Below, piece after piece: positions 11,297 through 21,462 of a stretch of 64,000 bases of DNA. Numbering within the stretch: the first letter of the stretch is position 1; the number at the start of each line of letters is the position of its first letter. Both the position numbers and the translations under genes were made by a program. The stretch is from Neodontobutis hainanensis (lineage: Eukaryota; Chordata; Actinopteri; Gobiiformes; Odontobutidae): positions 1,217,001 through 1,281,000 of the forward strand of contig JALDNG010000039.1 in the NCBI GenBank assembly GCA_024349245.1, read 5' to 3'. The notes below the pieces were generated by a model, which had not been told where the DNA came from, searched no databases, and saw nothing but the letters and a program-made list of their open reading frames with translations.

Positions 11297-11591
11297 TTAA
11301 GGCCTGTTCACACCGGGACGAATTTTGCCGACGTTATTCGCTGACGTTTAACGCCTCGCGACTAAACAATGGGCGCCAATGTGAGCATTCACACCGAGGC
11401 GAAAAATGCCACGCGTAAAAGCGTCAATTTTTTAAGAACGTCTCGGGTTTGTTTTTTTGGTTTGACGCGCAGCGTCAAAAACTATACGACCAATGAGATT
11501 GCCGCTTTTGTTCATGTGTCTGGAGCTCCTGAAGTTAGAGTTAAACACAACTTGGGGGCGCTCAAACACAAAATGGTCTTGCAGATGGTCT

Positions 11592-13398
11592 TGCAGGTCT
11601 TCGTATCAGGGACTAACACCTCTCAGAGGATCAAAGAATTTACAACTCTGAACTTTTAAAGACTTTTCCCTTTTTGTTTATTCAGACTGAGGAGAAGACC
11701 AGAAGACTTCATTAACAACTCCGTGCTAATCTGGACCAGATGCTCGATGTTGTGTTAAGAAAGTTCATGGAGAAGTGAAATGTGATTAACAACTTTGTTT
11801 TCGAAACATTTCAAAGGACCATGTAGTGTTATCTTCATGGAGACCGGGCCGACTAGAACCAAAGCTGACACGGTAATCTCGGGTGATATATATCGCTGCA
11901 TAAGGCTTTCAACTCAACAGAAAGGAATGCCTTTTGTTTCAGGATTCTATAGGTGATTGAACATTGCCCTCCTTTGGTCGAACAGAGTAATGACTCTGCT
12001 TCGAAACTAAAGACAATTCTTCGTTCTGGTCCATATAAGTGTATATTAAAAGATTATGATATTGAATGTGTCACCTTCACGTTTTCCTTTACAGGCTCCA
12101 GAGTGATAACGATATAAAAGAATACTTTCTTCTTCATCCTTACAGCTGGCTGTGTAATAAAATTAATTCTTCTGTTTTCAGGTCAAACAACAAATAATGT
12201 AATATGTGTTTAGTCTTTAAAGATTTGTAAAGACACTTCCCGTGCACTTATGATACAATGCAGAAGCAATATGGTTTTTAAATGTTTTTAAAATCCTTTA
12301 TTTGATGGAACAAGAAAGGTTTATTCTCTTTAGGGAACACTCCCTTTGTTTCCCCAAACGTGTGTAAACACGCCTCTTTTCGGCCAGTACAAAAAGTTGT
12401 GCGCAGCCCGGAAATCGCTCTCTGAAGCTCGCTCTCTCATAGCTCTTAAGCTCTCTCTCTCTCGTAACTCTGGAAAACAGCTTTTTAACTCTCTTCACGC
12501 TCTTTCTTAAGCTTAACTTTCGTCGTATTTTCTTTGTAAAACTTTCAAGTCCTCTAGCCCGCAGCACACACCGTGCAGACGTGAATTTTTATCCTTTTTA
12601 AAAGACTCAACGCATTCGATCTTTTGTTTTGAAAACCTTCCACGGAACTACGTAACCACGCGACGGAAGTGGAAATTTTGTAGTTCTTTAAGTTAAAACG
12701 AGTCCGCTAAACAGTTTAGCCTCGTTAAATCTAGAAAAGACGACTTTTTCAGTCTTTCAGTGATCCTCCAGCTTTTAAAGACTTTAGTCTCAACTGCTGG
12801 TAAAGTCTACTTTACCCTCAAGCACAATCACAGGACGCCGCTTTGTTGCTAAGGCGCCGCCTGAAGCCAGTTTAAAGCGTGGACACGTGCTGCCGTCTGT
12901 TGCCAGAAACCAGCAGCTAACCCAGGGATCTGAAGCATCTCTTTGGAACCATTTGGGCCCGCACCGCTGGTACCAAATCACCGGATAGCACCTCTTTCCC
13001 CTATGGTTAAACTTACCTTGTTCATCAAAGGTATAACAAGTAAACCATTGTCTCATTGTCAATCAATGTTTTATGTTCATTACCCTCATCATTTGCCCTG
13101 ATTATTCCCTTGTGTCCTCCCCACTGTTATTATTCATATTTTAACCTTGCATAATCTTTAATAAAACCCCATAAAGACATTCTTGTTTCATTGTTTAATT
13201 TAAATTTGTGTCGAAAATGAGTAGAACTTCCTTCCTTCAAGATATAAACTTATCAAACATAATTAGTTTCCTTAGAACTGTTAAAACTAAGGTGGTGCCC
13301 CGAAAGAAATTAATATTTTGAAAAACAAAAGATAAATTATTAATTTTCATAATTCATATTCATATTAATTATTCATTTATGAGACCATATTCACTACA
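11592..13398 (+). mobile_element. Solo LTR, diverged relative of the 33-49 kb retrovirus
   Basis: The whole 1.8 kb aligns by eye, inverted, with the LTRs at 33439-35399 and 47318-49275. Shared blocks include ACACCTCTCAGAGG near the start, AATTTACAACTC, GACGCCGCTTTGTTGCTAAGG near 12835, and the end ATATTCACTACA at 13398. An AATAAA lies near 13160. No gag, pol or env accompanies it, so it probably arose by LTR-LTR recombination. It is clearly older than the full copy. A target duplication was not found. Confidence 0.85.
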
Positions 13399-13565
13399 CA
13401 GAGCACACATACGCAACGGCAAAGAAGATACACGCCAAGTAGCGTCTACACTTCCGGGAAGAAATAAGACGACAAAAGACCCCTGACGTACAGTCTTCGG
13501 TGAAATTAAAAATTCATCAACTGTTGCATGATGCTGAGTTTGGCCAGGCCTCTTTTTTTCCACAG

Positions 13566-13637
13566 CCGTACCATCAGGTCACACCGCAGACCCCAACAAA
13601 CTATGGACAATCTCCAACTCCTTGGCAACCCTTATAG
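13566..13637 (+). CDS. Candidate last exon of the Harbinger second gene
   Basis: A long pyrimidine tract ending TTTTTTTCCACAG (13565) is followed by 24 open codons rich in Pro, Gln and Thr ending in TAG. PIF/Harbinger elements carry a second gene for a Myb/SANT-like DNA-binding protein, and a Pro/Gln tail of this sort would fit its C-terminus. Upstream exons are missing or were displaced by the solo LTR. This is an inference from position and splice signals. Confidence 0.35.
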   Translation, partial: PYHQVTPQTPTNYGQSPTPWQPL

Positions 13638-14227
13638 GTGTTTGATTTATACATTTTATTTCTGTTTTTAGTGTGTTTTTTTTTTTTTTTTACATTTATG
13701 CACTAATTTGAACTATTGTATACTGGCACTACAGTCGTGACTTAATAACACTGCCTTTTGTGAATCCCCTTTTTACTTTGATTGTTTTAGCAAGTTGTAT
13801 ACTATTAAAAGTTAAATTTCTCCAAAAAAAAAATGTGCAGAAATGATTTTAAAGTAATGTAACATATTTTGGTATTTTGCATACATTTGCACTTAAGTAT
13901 TCTTGAAATAGCTATGTGCCTAATTATGGAGTCATCACATTTATAGGCAACAGTTATCATTCTACAGGAACATGACCATTTTGCGCACAGCATTGTGCAG
14001 GGACTGACATTTAAAAAAAATGCTAGCAAATATGTTTATTAAAAATACACATTTACCCAAATACAACGTAAATTTAGCTGTTTGGGACAAACCAAATACT
14101 TTACATTTTGCAAAAAAGCTAGGCTTTAGCATAGAACATGTTATATCATATATGAAATTTGATGTGGTGAGTGCTGCCATATTGAAACAATCAGATGCAT
14201 TAGATCGGATAGTGTAATCAAGTTCAC

Positions 14228-14228
<1 letters not shown>

Positions 14229-14320
<92 letters not shown>

Positions 14321-14330
14321 TATAGATATA
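14229..14330. repeat. (AT)n microsatellite inside the Harbinger transposase
   Basis: About 100 bp of alternating A and T with ATAGATATAGATATA at its right edge. It directly follows (minus strand) the transposase N-terminal segment, which therefore reads into a Tyr/Ile repeat. Confidence 0.97.
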
Positions 14331-14334
14331 TGAC

Positions 14335-14568
14335 ATATAATAAATTTTCGAACTCACTGACGGACATTCTAAAATACCACCGAAAACGCTCATGATACAT
14401 TTTCAGCTCTTGCACCAGTCGATAAAACTCCCCATGTTCTTCTCTTCTCGTAACTATGGGATGTATCCAATATCGACGTCTTTTACGGCGTCTTTCCTCA
14501 TTCAACAGAACAATAATTTCTTCATCGCTGGAACTGGAGCTGGAGCTACTGATGCTTGAAATATTCAT
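14335..14568 (-). pseudogene. PIF/Harbinger transposase, N-terminal fragment
   Basis: On the minus strand an ATG at 14568 opens a Ser run, an acidic patch and then RRRYWIHPI...REEHGEF, followed by RFRWYFRMSVSEFENLL. This is the conserved N-terminal region of HARBI1-like transposases (W.HP...R...G.F, then YFRMS...F..LL). Coding similarity stops at the (AT)n tract, and I see no DDE nuclease core in the element. The fragment is a pseudogene or the first exon of a gene whose remainder is deleted. Confidence 0.75.
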
Positions 14569-15071
14569 TTCTTTGTATGATTTTTAGACAAGCAAATACT
14601 TGCTCTCTTTTTCAGAGTGAAAAGCGAGGGTCAGAAGTGTAAAGTTGCGCAGCGCCACCTTGTGTACCGGGATATTTCTGCTTTACATTAAGCGCCCCCT
14701 AATGTCAGGAAATGAAGTTGCATGTTCACTCGGCTCATCGTCAGCCAGGCCCGGATTGGCTAATCGGGAGCACCGGGAAAATTCCCGGTGGGCCGGTACG
14801 TTTGTTTGGCCGCGAGGGCCGTTGTCATGGGACTGGGTTGAAATATATATGTTTTATTATTATTATTATTGTTATTATTGTTATTATTATTATTATTATT
14901 TTACCGCAGCAGCACTCTTTTTATTTATTATATTGCCGCAGTCCCACTCTTTTATTTAATATTTTCTGCAGAGTACAGCCTGCAAGACAATGATGACGTT
15001 TAGACTCCTGGCCCGCCCCTGACACGGCCCCTTGCAAGTTGCTCAAAATAAAAATAAAAGTCACATTAAAA

Positions 15072-15210
15072 ATGGATAACAGAAAGCGCAAAGCGGCGCT
15101 GAAAAGGCCAAAATGAAAAAAAGCTTTAGAAACTGACGCGGCCAAATGTTCAAAGCTGAGCACATATTTTCTCAACAAAATTAATGAAGACGACGAGGCG
15201 GGTAAGTAAG
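15072..15210 (+). pseudogene. hAT transposase, N-terminal remnant
   Basis: A start region reading MDNRKRKAALKR, a stop/frameshift, then AKCSKLSTYFLNKI resembles the N-terminal region of the ZMYM/TTF-type hAT proteins. It ends at a possible donor (GGTAAGTAAG near 15200). Confidence 0.5.
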
Positions 15211-15439
15211 CTAACTTTAAGGTAGTTAGGAGCAGTGCAAGATGCTAGCGGTCGTGCAAAACAACGTCGTATGTAAACCCCCGTTCATGTATCAAAGTTT
15301 TACTTGTAGCTCTTCAGTAGCAGCCGCTCTAGTACCGTTTGCTGCCAACAGAGAGCAGGATGTCGAACTAGAGATCAAAACTTGTTCCTCCTGTAAAAAC
15401 TGTCATTTGTGTTCACCTCATTGTCTCTCAGTACAAATT

Positions 15440-15700
15440 ACTAAGTGATGCATACCGTGTGATTGGACTTGCCTACAAGTTCCTATTAACACTGTCCATC
15501 ACACAAGTAGCCTGTGAGAAAAGCTTTTATCAGTGACATTCATAAAAACAGACTCAGGAGCACTTTAACCCAGAAGAACTTTAGGCATTAATGCTCATAT
15601 GCACTGAGAAAGAAATTGTCATGTCTTTGGACAATGACACTGTGATAGATAAAGTTGCAGAGACCAGTGCTCTGCTCAGGTGTTTATTAATGTTTTAGGG
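15440..15700 (+). pseudogene. hAT transposase, C-terminal dimerisation region
   Basis: The frame reads YRVIGLAYKFLLTLSITQVACEKSF followed, after stops, by ALM...CTEKEIVMSLDNDTV. This matches the C-terminal hAT dimerisation region, where the pattern L..P.tqa.cER.FS is typical. Stops at the FS position and after confirm loss of function. The RNase H-like catalytic domain is absent from this copy. Confidence 0.65.
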
Positions 15701-16384
15701 TTGTCCATGTTTCCTTGAAGCTAAACTTATGCAGAGGAAAAAGAGATGAATTAATCATTAGAAAGTTATACTGTGAAAAAAAGTCAGATAACAGTGCAGT
15801 ACTTGTTTAATTCCTTAACTAATGTTCTCTTATTTGTGAAAAAGTTGTAAAGCAGCTGTTTCCTTGAAAAAGAGCTGATACTGTCATTAGAAAGTGCACT
15901 ACATTTTTTTTTAATCTTTATTTATTTTGTTTTATATATTTTTTTCTCCATTTCAATGTTTTGTTATTTATAAATACTAAATCTTAAAGAAAAGAGATTC
16001 TGTTACTATCCAGTTATTTACTGTTCTAATAAATCTTCACTATGAAGCAAGACTAAGGCTACTGTTTTTGCACTGAATTTGAAATGATGATATTTTTTCA
16101 AATACAAGGTTGTAGAAAACTTATTTTTATTATTTTAATATAGTCAGTCGGGAACTAAAGTGGGCCGGTCTAAGGCATGAATCTCCAGGGCTGAAAATGA
16201 GTCCCAATCCGGCCCTGTCGTCAGCGCAAATCGCTTGGGTGTGAACACAGAAAACGTGTTGAAAAACGCTGGCGAATAACGCTGGTGAATATTTGTCCCG
16301 GTGTGTACGGGCCTTTAGAATACACCTCACTTTTAAAAATCAACAGAAAATAGCTGCTTCATTCCACAAACACCAATTTAGGTC

Positions 16385-16945
16385 TATTTAGGTGGTCGCG
16401 CATTTCACCCAACATGGCGGACTTCCTGTTGAGTTTAGGCTGTGGCTGTCATAGACTTTTCTGTTTGCCCTGAGGTGTCCAATAGATGTACCAAGTTTTG
16501 TAATTCTACATTGGAAAAAATGTACTTTCACTTTCCATAGGCCCAATGTATTATGACTTTTCTAGGGTCGCCACTGAGTCATTTTCATGTTTTTTTCGGG
16601 ACTTCAAATACATAAATTTTCACCGACCTTGAACTTTGGGCCCAATAAAAATGCCTTTTCGCGCATGTTCACTGGGTCAAATTAAGGATCGTTTTGCAGA
16701 AGAAAAAAAAAAACAATAGGCCCTCCCGGTTATCACCGGCTCGAGCCCAATGACTCAGTGGCAACCCCTGTAAAATGAAAATACATTTGGCCTATGGAAA
16801 GTGAAAGTAATTTTTTCCAACGTACAAAAATAAAACTTGGTACTTCCATAGGACACATCAGGGCAAACAAAAAAGTCTATGACAGCTACAGCCTAAACTC
16901 AACAGGAAGTCCGCCAGGTGGGGTGGAACGCGCAACCACCTAAAT
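16385..16945. repeat. Long imperfect inverted repeat (hairpin), arms about 197 bp
   Basis: The left arm, 16385-16583, and right arm, 16749-16945, are inverted copies: GGCGGACTTCCTGTTGAGTT versus AACTCAACAGGAAGTCCGCC, CTTTCACTTTCCATAGGCC versus GGCCTATGGAAAGTGAAAG, and CCACTGAGTCATT versus AATGACTCAGTGG. The loop is about 165 bp. A transcript would form a long double-stranded stem. It is probably a fold-back type dispersed repeat. Confidence 0.9.
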
Positions 16946-17269
16946 CGCACCCCTCGCATCAAAAGATTAAACCCAATGTGTTTTCTTCTAAAAAGCCCCA
17001 AATTTGTTGAGTATTATCTAGACACGAGTGCCAAAAAAGTTATCAGTTTGTTTTTGATACATTTGTGGCTGTGGTCCTGATGAGCCTGTGAAGAGGCAGC
17101 CATTTCTTTGGGAAATAAATGCCATTTACCAATTGCCAGGATCCTTCCTTTGGAGGAGGGACCCTCCAGAGCCAAGACTAGAGTCTTAGAAAACTCCTCA
17201 GAATGTTTTGGAACTGGTAAACTTGTTATTTTAGACAACTAATATTTATATTTTTCCTTTTTAACAGGG

Positions 17270-17420
17270 GGTGCAGCGCTTTCTGAGTCATTGCAAATCT
17301 CCAGCCAGTACTTTGTTTTTCTCGCCTTAACCCAAACATAATATATTGTTTTCAAAAGTTCAGACAGATCACAGGAAAACCAGGGATTGTGTCGATATCT
17401 AACTCTAAATACAAGGGGGA
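17270..17420 (-). pseudogene. LINE fragment upstream of the reverse transcriptase
   Basis: The minus strand reads NPWFSCDLSELLK...VWVKARKTK, which resembles the conserved PWFS..L..L...R...W.KA segment found between endonuclease and RT in jockey/CR1-group LINEs. Only this block is recognisable. The weak frame at 17014-17238 may be its continuation, but I cannot confirm it. Confidence 0.4.
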
Positions 17421-17629
17421 TAGCAGGCCCCAGCAGTAGCACAGGCCCGAGGTGATGAAGCAGGCTCCAGCCAGAAGAAGATTCAAGCAGAGGCACAGGC
17501 CCGGTTATTTGACATTACAGTGAAGTTTACACTTTAAAGCACAAAATGCAATCCTCTGAGTACATGTGTTCCCACGGTCACAAGGGAGGCGAGGGCCTTT
17601 ATTGCCGCTTGTAGCTTTAATTTAATTTT

Positions 17630-17890
17630 ATTTTTGTTTTAATTTCAAAAATGTTTATTTGTAAATTTTGAGTTTGTTTATTATTCTCACTTTAACAGGT
17701 GAAAATAAACAAGTGAGATGGGAAAATTTTTGTTTTTTTATTTAGTTGCATAATAATTCTGCCCACTGATAGTTGCCTAATAAAAGGTGTACATCTAGAT
17801 ATTCTCTTAAGAAAGCCAAAACTTCACTTTTACTACTTAAATGTTCAGGTTTGAGGGTTTGTTATCTTTTTGGATTGACCAAGAGCACTG
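17630..17890 (+). mobile_element. Tc1/mariner-like element, 3' end
   Basis: Contains CAAGTGAGATGGGAAAATTT, TTGCATAATAATTCTGC and TAGTTGCCTAATAA, then TTTTGGATTGACCAAGAGCACTG. These are the 3' untranslated and terminal sequences of the teleost family whose 5' part is at 10250-11056. Confidence 0.6.
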
Positions 17891-18345
17891 TAGTAGTAGT
17901 ACAATAACAAAATTAATCCTCCAAAATTCAACTTGCCACATCTGGGGCAGGCAGGGTCCACATCAGGAAAAAATTTTGCAAGCCTGAGTAGTAAAGACTT
18001 AGTGTAGACTAAGTGTAGCACTGAATAAGACCATGACAAATGCACAAAAAAAGTGTGGATACAAATTAAATGAAATGCATTATCCAGCACAGATGGTAAG
18101 AAAAACACGTTATTAGCTACAAGAAAAAAACTACTCGCCTGTTTGAGAGAGAATTGCTTCCTAAACTGTAGCCAAATCTTAAGTGAGGTTTTAACTATTG
18201 GGTTTGAAATTTGCACATTCCGGTCATATGGCACTGGGGAGGTGAGCAAGGGAACTGGATTGGACAGCAACTTTATGTGCCCATACTTCTCCCTCATTAC
18301 TATCATATGAAAAATTCTAATGTAATATTTGAGCAAAATATGCAA
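17880..18345 (-). pseudogene. L1/Tx1-like LINE ORF2, C-terminal fragment
   Basis: The 166-codon minus-strand frame reads NPIVKTSLKIWLQFRKQF, then a region ending KFFPDVDPACPRCG. In L1-type ORF2 proteins of fish the sequence after the RT shows the same N.PI...L.IW..FRK block and a terminal C.P.C.-type zinc motif (FP...P.CP.C). The rest of the element is absent upstream. Confidence 0.65.
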
Positions 18346-18477
18346 TATAACCTTATATTTTCCGGCCTCTTATTGCTACCTGTTCCAATATTTTGGGAAT
18401 GTGTAGCTCTTTGGTTTACTTGAGTAATTGGGCTTTGTCAAATATAAAATGAATTTTAAAAAAATTTATAAAAAATG

Positions 18478-18869
18478 CCTCGACGATTGATGACCCCAGA
18501 CACAGAATCGGGGTCAGAACTCTCCATTACTCTGAAGTTGCCTGTGGTGAGAGGCAGCAGGCTGGTGCGGGCTTGCTTATAACACCCCAGCTCAGCCGCC
18601 ATGTGTTGGAGGAGGGTCGTGTCCCTGCGCCTTTGGGTCGGGGTTAAGTCCTCTAACTGTCGTTTTTGCTCACAAACAAAAGTGCTTCAACTGGGGGACT
18701 CATGGGCAGTGACAGTGACACCTGGAGGGACGTGATTGGGAGGTATGGCCCCCTGATCTGAACCCAATTGTGTTTGGTTATTGGACATCTGTGCTAATCA
18801 CAGTTTGTCCATAACAAACACCATATTCCAGTTTAATAGTGTCTACCAGTGCACGTGGCACCCAGACCC
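18478..18869 (+). pseudogene. RTE-type LINE endonuclease fragment, first part
   Basis: The DNA resembles the apurinic-like endonuclease region of teleost RTE LINEs (Rex3-like), including GGGACTCATGGGCAGTGACAGTGA-type and GTGCACGTGGCAC blocks. It breaks off at 18869 and the same coding sequence resumes at 31303. The gap is filled by a solo LTR, a repeat tail and the BEL element. Stops and small indels are frequent. Confidence 0.6.
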
Positions 18870-19378
18870 TGTTGTGTCCAAAACCTGACCTCTCAGTCTT
18901 TGGCACAATCGGATGGAATAAGTCGTGAACGCACCAACATTTCAATGCCATAGAGTCTTTATTGTTCACAACCAACACAATACGACCCGAGTAGACACAC
19001 CTGCTCTACTGAAGATTACACATTAGACCCAAGCTTTTATACAGTTTTCACATGACAGTTTATTTCGTTAGGGCTTTGAGGACCCCTCCTCATCGGCATC
19101 TTCTTTCTTTGAAACCTGGTTTCTCCAGACAAAGACTCTCTGTCCTGTCAGTAAATTTTCCTGTGTGTGTTTGCACAACCACCTTATCATGATTTAAACC
19201 ATACATTTTTGACATCATGTTTTCTCTTTTACCTTCCCATGATTTTAGCTGTGTTATCATAACATATTCTCATCCATGCATAACTATAAATCCTAAGATA
19301 AGTAACATAAACCCCCCAAAGTGAAAAATAACCTAAGCACACAAAAACAAACCCTTCACATAGAAATATTACACCACA
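18870..19378 (-). mobile_element. Solo LTR, 509 bp, with TATA box and poly(A) signal
   Basis: Read on the minus strand it starts TGTGGTGTAATATTTC and ends GGACACAACA (TG...CA). It holds a TATA box (CTGTATAAAAGC, about 19030-19041) and, 70 bp on, an AATAAA (18958-18963). This TATA-AATAAA spacing is typical of a simple retroviral U3-R-U5. The flanks are ACCC and ACCT, a near-match to a 4-bp duplication. It splits the RTE LINE. No internal retroviral sequence remains. Confidence 0.7.
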
Positions 19379-19392
19379 ACCTCGATGCTGGA

Positions 19393-19481
19393 AGTTGATC
19401 CAATCCAATTCACTTTATTTATATAGCACATTTTACAAACAAAGTTTTCAAAGTGCTGCATAGAATAAATATAAATTGAAG
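19393..19481 (-). mobile_element. SINE/LINE 3' tail fragment
   Basis: Contains the inverted common tail (CACTTTATTTATATAGCACATTTT), the piece usually found at the 3' end of teleost SINEs and their partner LINEs. BEL inserted just beyond its right edge. Confidence 0.55.
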
Positions 19482-19486
19482 ATCGA

Positions 19487-20329
19487 TGTTATAAAGGCTC
19501 AGCCCTCCCGAATGTGTGATCACATGAGGCAACGTCGACGTCACGGATTGTTCCTAGTTCAGTTTCCGGTAACAGAAAAAGACACGTGAGAGGCACGTTA
19601 GTTAAGTAGTGAGTAAAGTAAAGAACACGCGGGTTTTGCCTCCACAAGATTTCTCTGAGATCCTTAAGACATCGGAGTACTATATTATAGAGTCGCTGAT
19701 GAAACGTGAGTGTTTTTTGCTGTATAATTGTTCTCTCACTGTTTTCTAAGTTTCATTTAAGTCTACTTGGGTTGCCATGTCGGCTCTTATATGTTCCCTA
19801 TGTCCGTGCACAGCTTTTAGGTGTTTGTTTAAAGATATTTCTACTGTATTGCATGTTGATGCCTTTCTGTTGTGTGTGTAGTACATGTTACACGCCGGAA
19901 TGTCATAAGTAGTAAAGTGAAGGTCCGCCATCCATGCGGTCTTAATTGTCGCCATTGTTGTATTTCGGCCAGTAGATGGCGCCAGTGCTACACCTATATT
20001 TTGTCATGTGCCTTATTTGATGCCTAAAGTTAGTACTGTATTGATAGAACTTTCCTAGACCAGTTTACTTGTTTTTATTATGTGTATTTCCTTGGTACAC
20101 ATTTATATTAATGTTAAGTTAACATACATGCTTGTTTGTCATTTCAGACTGATGATTATAATAATAATACTTCGAATTACCATCTTGTAACCATCTAAAT
20201 AAATGCAAATAAAACACTGCTGGATTCCCACAAGACAATCATCTCTTTCTCCTGTGTTCTGACCGACACCCCATCTTGTCCTCTGTTATACACCTAAAGA
20301 ATTAGCACCATACAGTCCACTCCAGAACA
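19487..20329 (+). repeat. BEL 5' LTR
   Basis: 843 bp, TG...CA. It matches the 3' LTR almost throughout. Differences include a 6-bp indel near 19535 and several single substitutions. Confidence 0.95.
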
Positions 20330-20330
20330 T

Positions 20331-20347
20331 TGGTCCTTCGAGCCGGA
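20331..20347 (+). other. BEL primer-binding site, tRNA-Tyr type
   Basis: TGGTCCTTCGAGCCGGA starts one base after the 5' LTR. Its complement is TCCGGCTCGAAGGA plus CCA, the 3' end of vertebrate tRNA-Tyr as I recall it. Confidence 0.75.
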
Positions 20348-20360
20348 TAACGTCTTCAAG

Positions 20361-20760
20361 ATGGACTCAGCTAATGAGATGCAGCCAGTTGTGAGGCCCA
20401 AGAGACAAACCCGCCCTCCTCCCAGACTACTGGACTACGTAGTAGATTCGATGGGATATCAGCCAAGAGATCCATTGCAGTGGAGACCACCGCCATCAAG
20501 TCCTCTCTTCTGTGGAAGTTTCACTGGGGATGCTGCTCACCCTGAGACTTCTCAGCTAGCCCCAAGTCACTTCCAGAGCACCTTGCTTACACCTCCCTCT
20601 GTGCATCCCTACCAACCTGTTCCCTATCAAGATGCCAGCCTTCCCATGGAGATCAGAGTTATACGGGAGGAGAGTGCCAAGCTGCACCAGTCCCAACAAT
20701 GGATTCAATCGGGTCTAAAGGATCTGGAGGAGGCCCGTGCTGAAATGAAAGAACTGATAC
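20361..20760 (+). pseudogene. BEL gag, N-terminal part, cut by the L2 insertion
   Basis: The ATG at 20361 starts 130-odd codons rich in Pro and Arg, ending in a Glu/Lys-rich helical segment (DLEEARAEMKELI). At 20760 the frame runs into L2 sequence. The continuation of gag is found at 25124 (VVRSLKTEM), beyond the second copy of the 6-bp duplication TGATAC. I recognise it as gag by position between primer site and zinc-knuckle region. Confidence 0.7.
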
Positions 20761-20763
20761 TGT

Positions 20764-21402
20764 TTGAAAAGTTCTTCTCTTAGGGCAGAGCTCTCAACAT
20801 ATTTATATCGAGGGTCTGTCTCTAGTTTGTCTTTTACTTTGCTCCACCTCTGGCTTCCCTCAATGTGGTGCTCACTCAGGAGGTCAAAGAAGTCTTGTGA
20901 GAGAGACTCCATTACCCGCAATGTTAGACTCGAGACGCCAGCCATTGTCCACTGTTTACCGGGGGCCAGAGCTTCCGACATAGAGGCTAATCTTAGGGTG
21001 CTGACATCACACAGGGAGGGAGAGTTTCCTCAGACACATACTGGCACTACATACAAGCAGATAGTTATTCATGTCGGCACCAATAATGTGAGAATGAGGC
21101 AGTCAGAGGTAACCAAAGATAGCCTAGCCAGGACTCTTGAACTAGGGAACAAGATGAGTCGGCATTGATTAATTGTCTCTGGCCCCCTCCCCGTAAGGGG
21201 TAGTGATGAACAGTATAGCAGATTAGTTTCCATGAACCGGTGGCTGGCCCGGCATTGTAGTCAGAAAGGTTATGGTTTCGTGGATAACTGGCCTTCTTTC
21301 TGGGGCCGCCCAGGCCTGCTGAGGGCAGGCGGCCTGCATCCTACTGGACATGGTGCTGCCATTTTGTCTAGTAATATAGACAGGTGCATTCGGTGCATTT
21401 GA
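20764..21402 (+). pseudogene. L2 LINE ORF1, SGNH-esterase-like domain
   Basis: The frame from 20764 reads IVHCLPGARASDIE, IVIHVGTNNVRMRQSEVTKD and then, after a stop near 21168, SGPLPVRGSDEQYSRL, NRWLARHC and FWGRPGLLR..GLHPTGHG. These are the GxND-like and DxxHP-like blocks of SGNH esterases carried by ORF1 of many L2/CR1 LINEs (G.N..R, LHPT). In this copy the Asn-Asp of the GxND box reads TNNV. Stops and frame changes make it a pseudogene. Confidence 0.65.
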
Positions 21403-21462
21403 CACAAGGAATCTCAGCAGGTCGCAGGAATTAGAGAACCTGCTAGTCATGATAGTGCGGGT

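Larger units (their letters stand above)
14746..16217 (+). mobile_element. hAT transposon, 1.47 kb internally deleted copy
   Basis: Ends are CAGGCCCGGATTGG and, inverted, CAGGGCCGGATTGG. The 8 bp TCGTCAGC occurs immediately on both sides (14738-14745 and 16218-16225), a perfect hAT-type duplication. It contains the two ends of a hAT transposase gene with the middle missing. A (TTA)n-rich tract lies near 14850-14900. Confidence 0.92.
11300..16314. mobile_element. PIF/Harbinger DNA transposon, 5.0 kb, with nested insertions
   Basis: Ends are inverted repeats: left AGGCCTGTTCACACCGGGAC, right (inverted) AGGCCCGTACACACCGGGAC. A TTA trinucleotide flanks both sides (11297-11299 and 16315-16317), the TWA target duplication of PIF/Harbinger. 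Inside are a HARBI1-like transposase fragment (minus), a possible last exon of the second gene (plus), a solo retroviral LTR, a complete small hAT element and an (AT)n tract. It is larger than usual only because of the insertions. Confidence 0.85.

Noticed and set aside
11369..11659. 96-codon open frame near the Harbinger left end
   Set aside because: It crosses the junction between Harbinger sequence and the solo LTR, so it cannot be a native gene.
14645..14993. Open frames with Tyr-rich or Ile-rich runs
   Set aside because: They come from a (TTA)n tract inside the hAT element.
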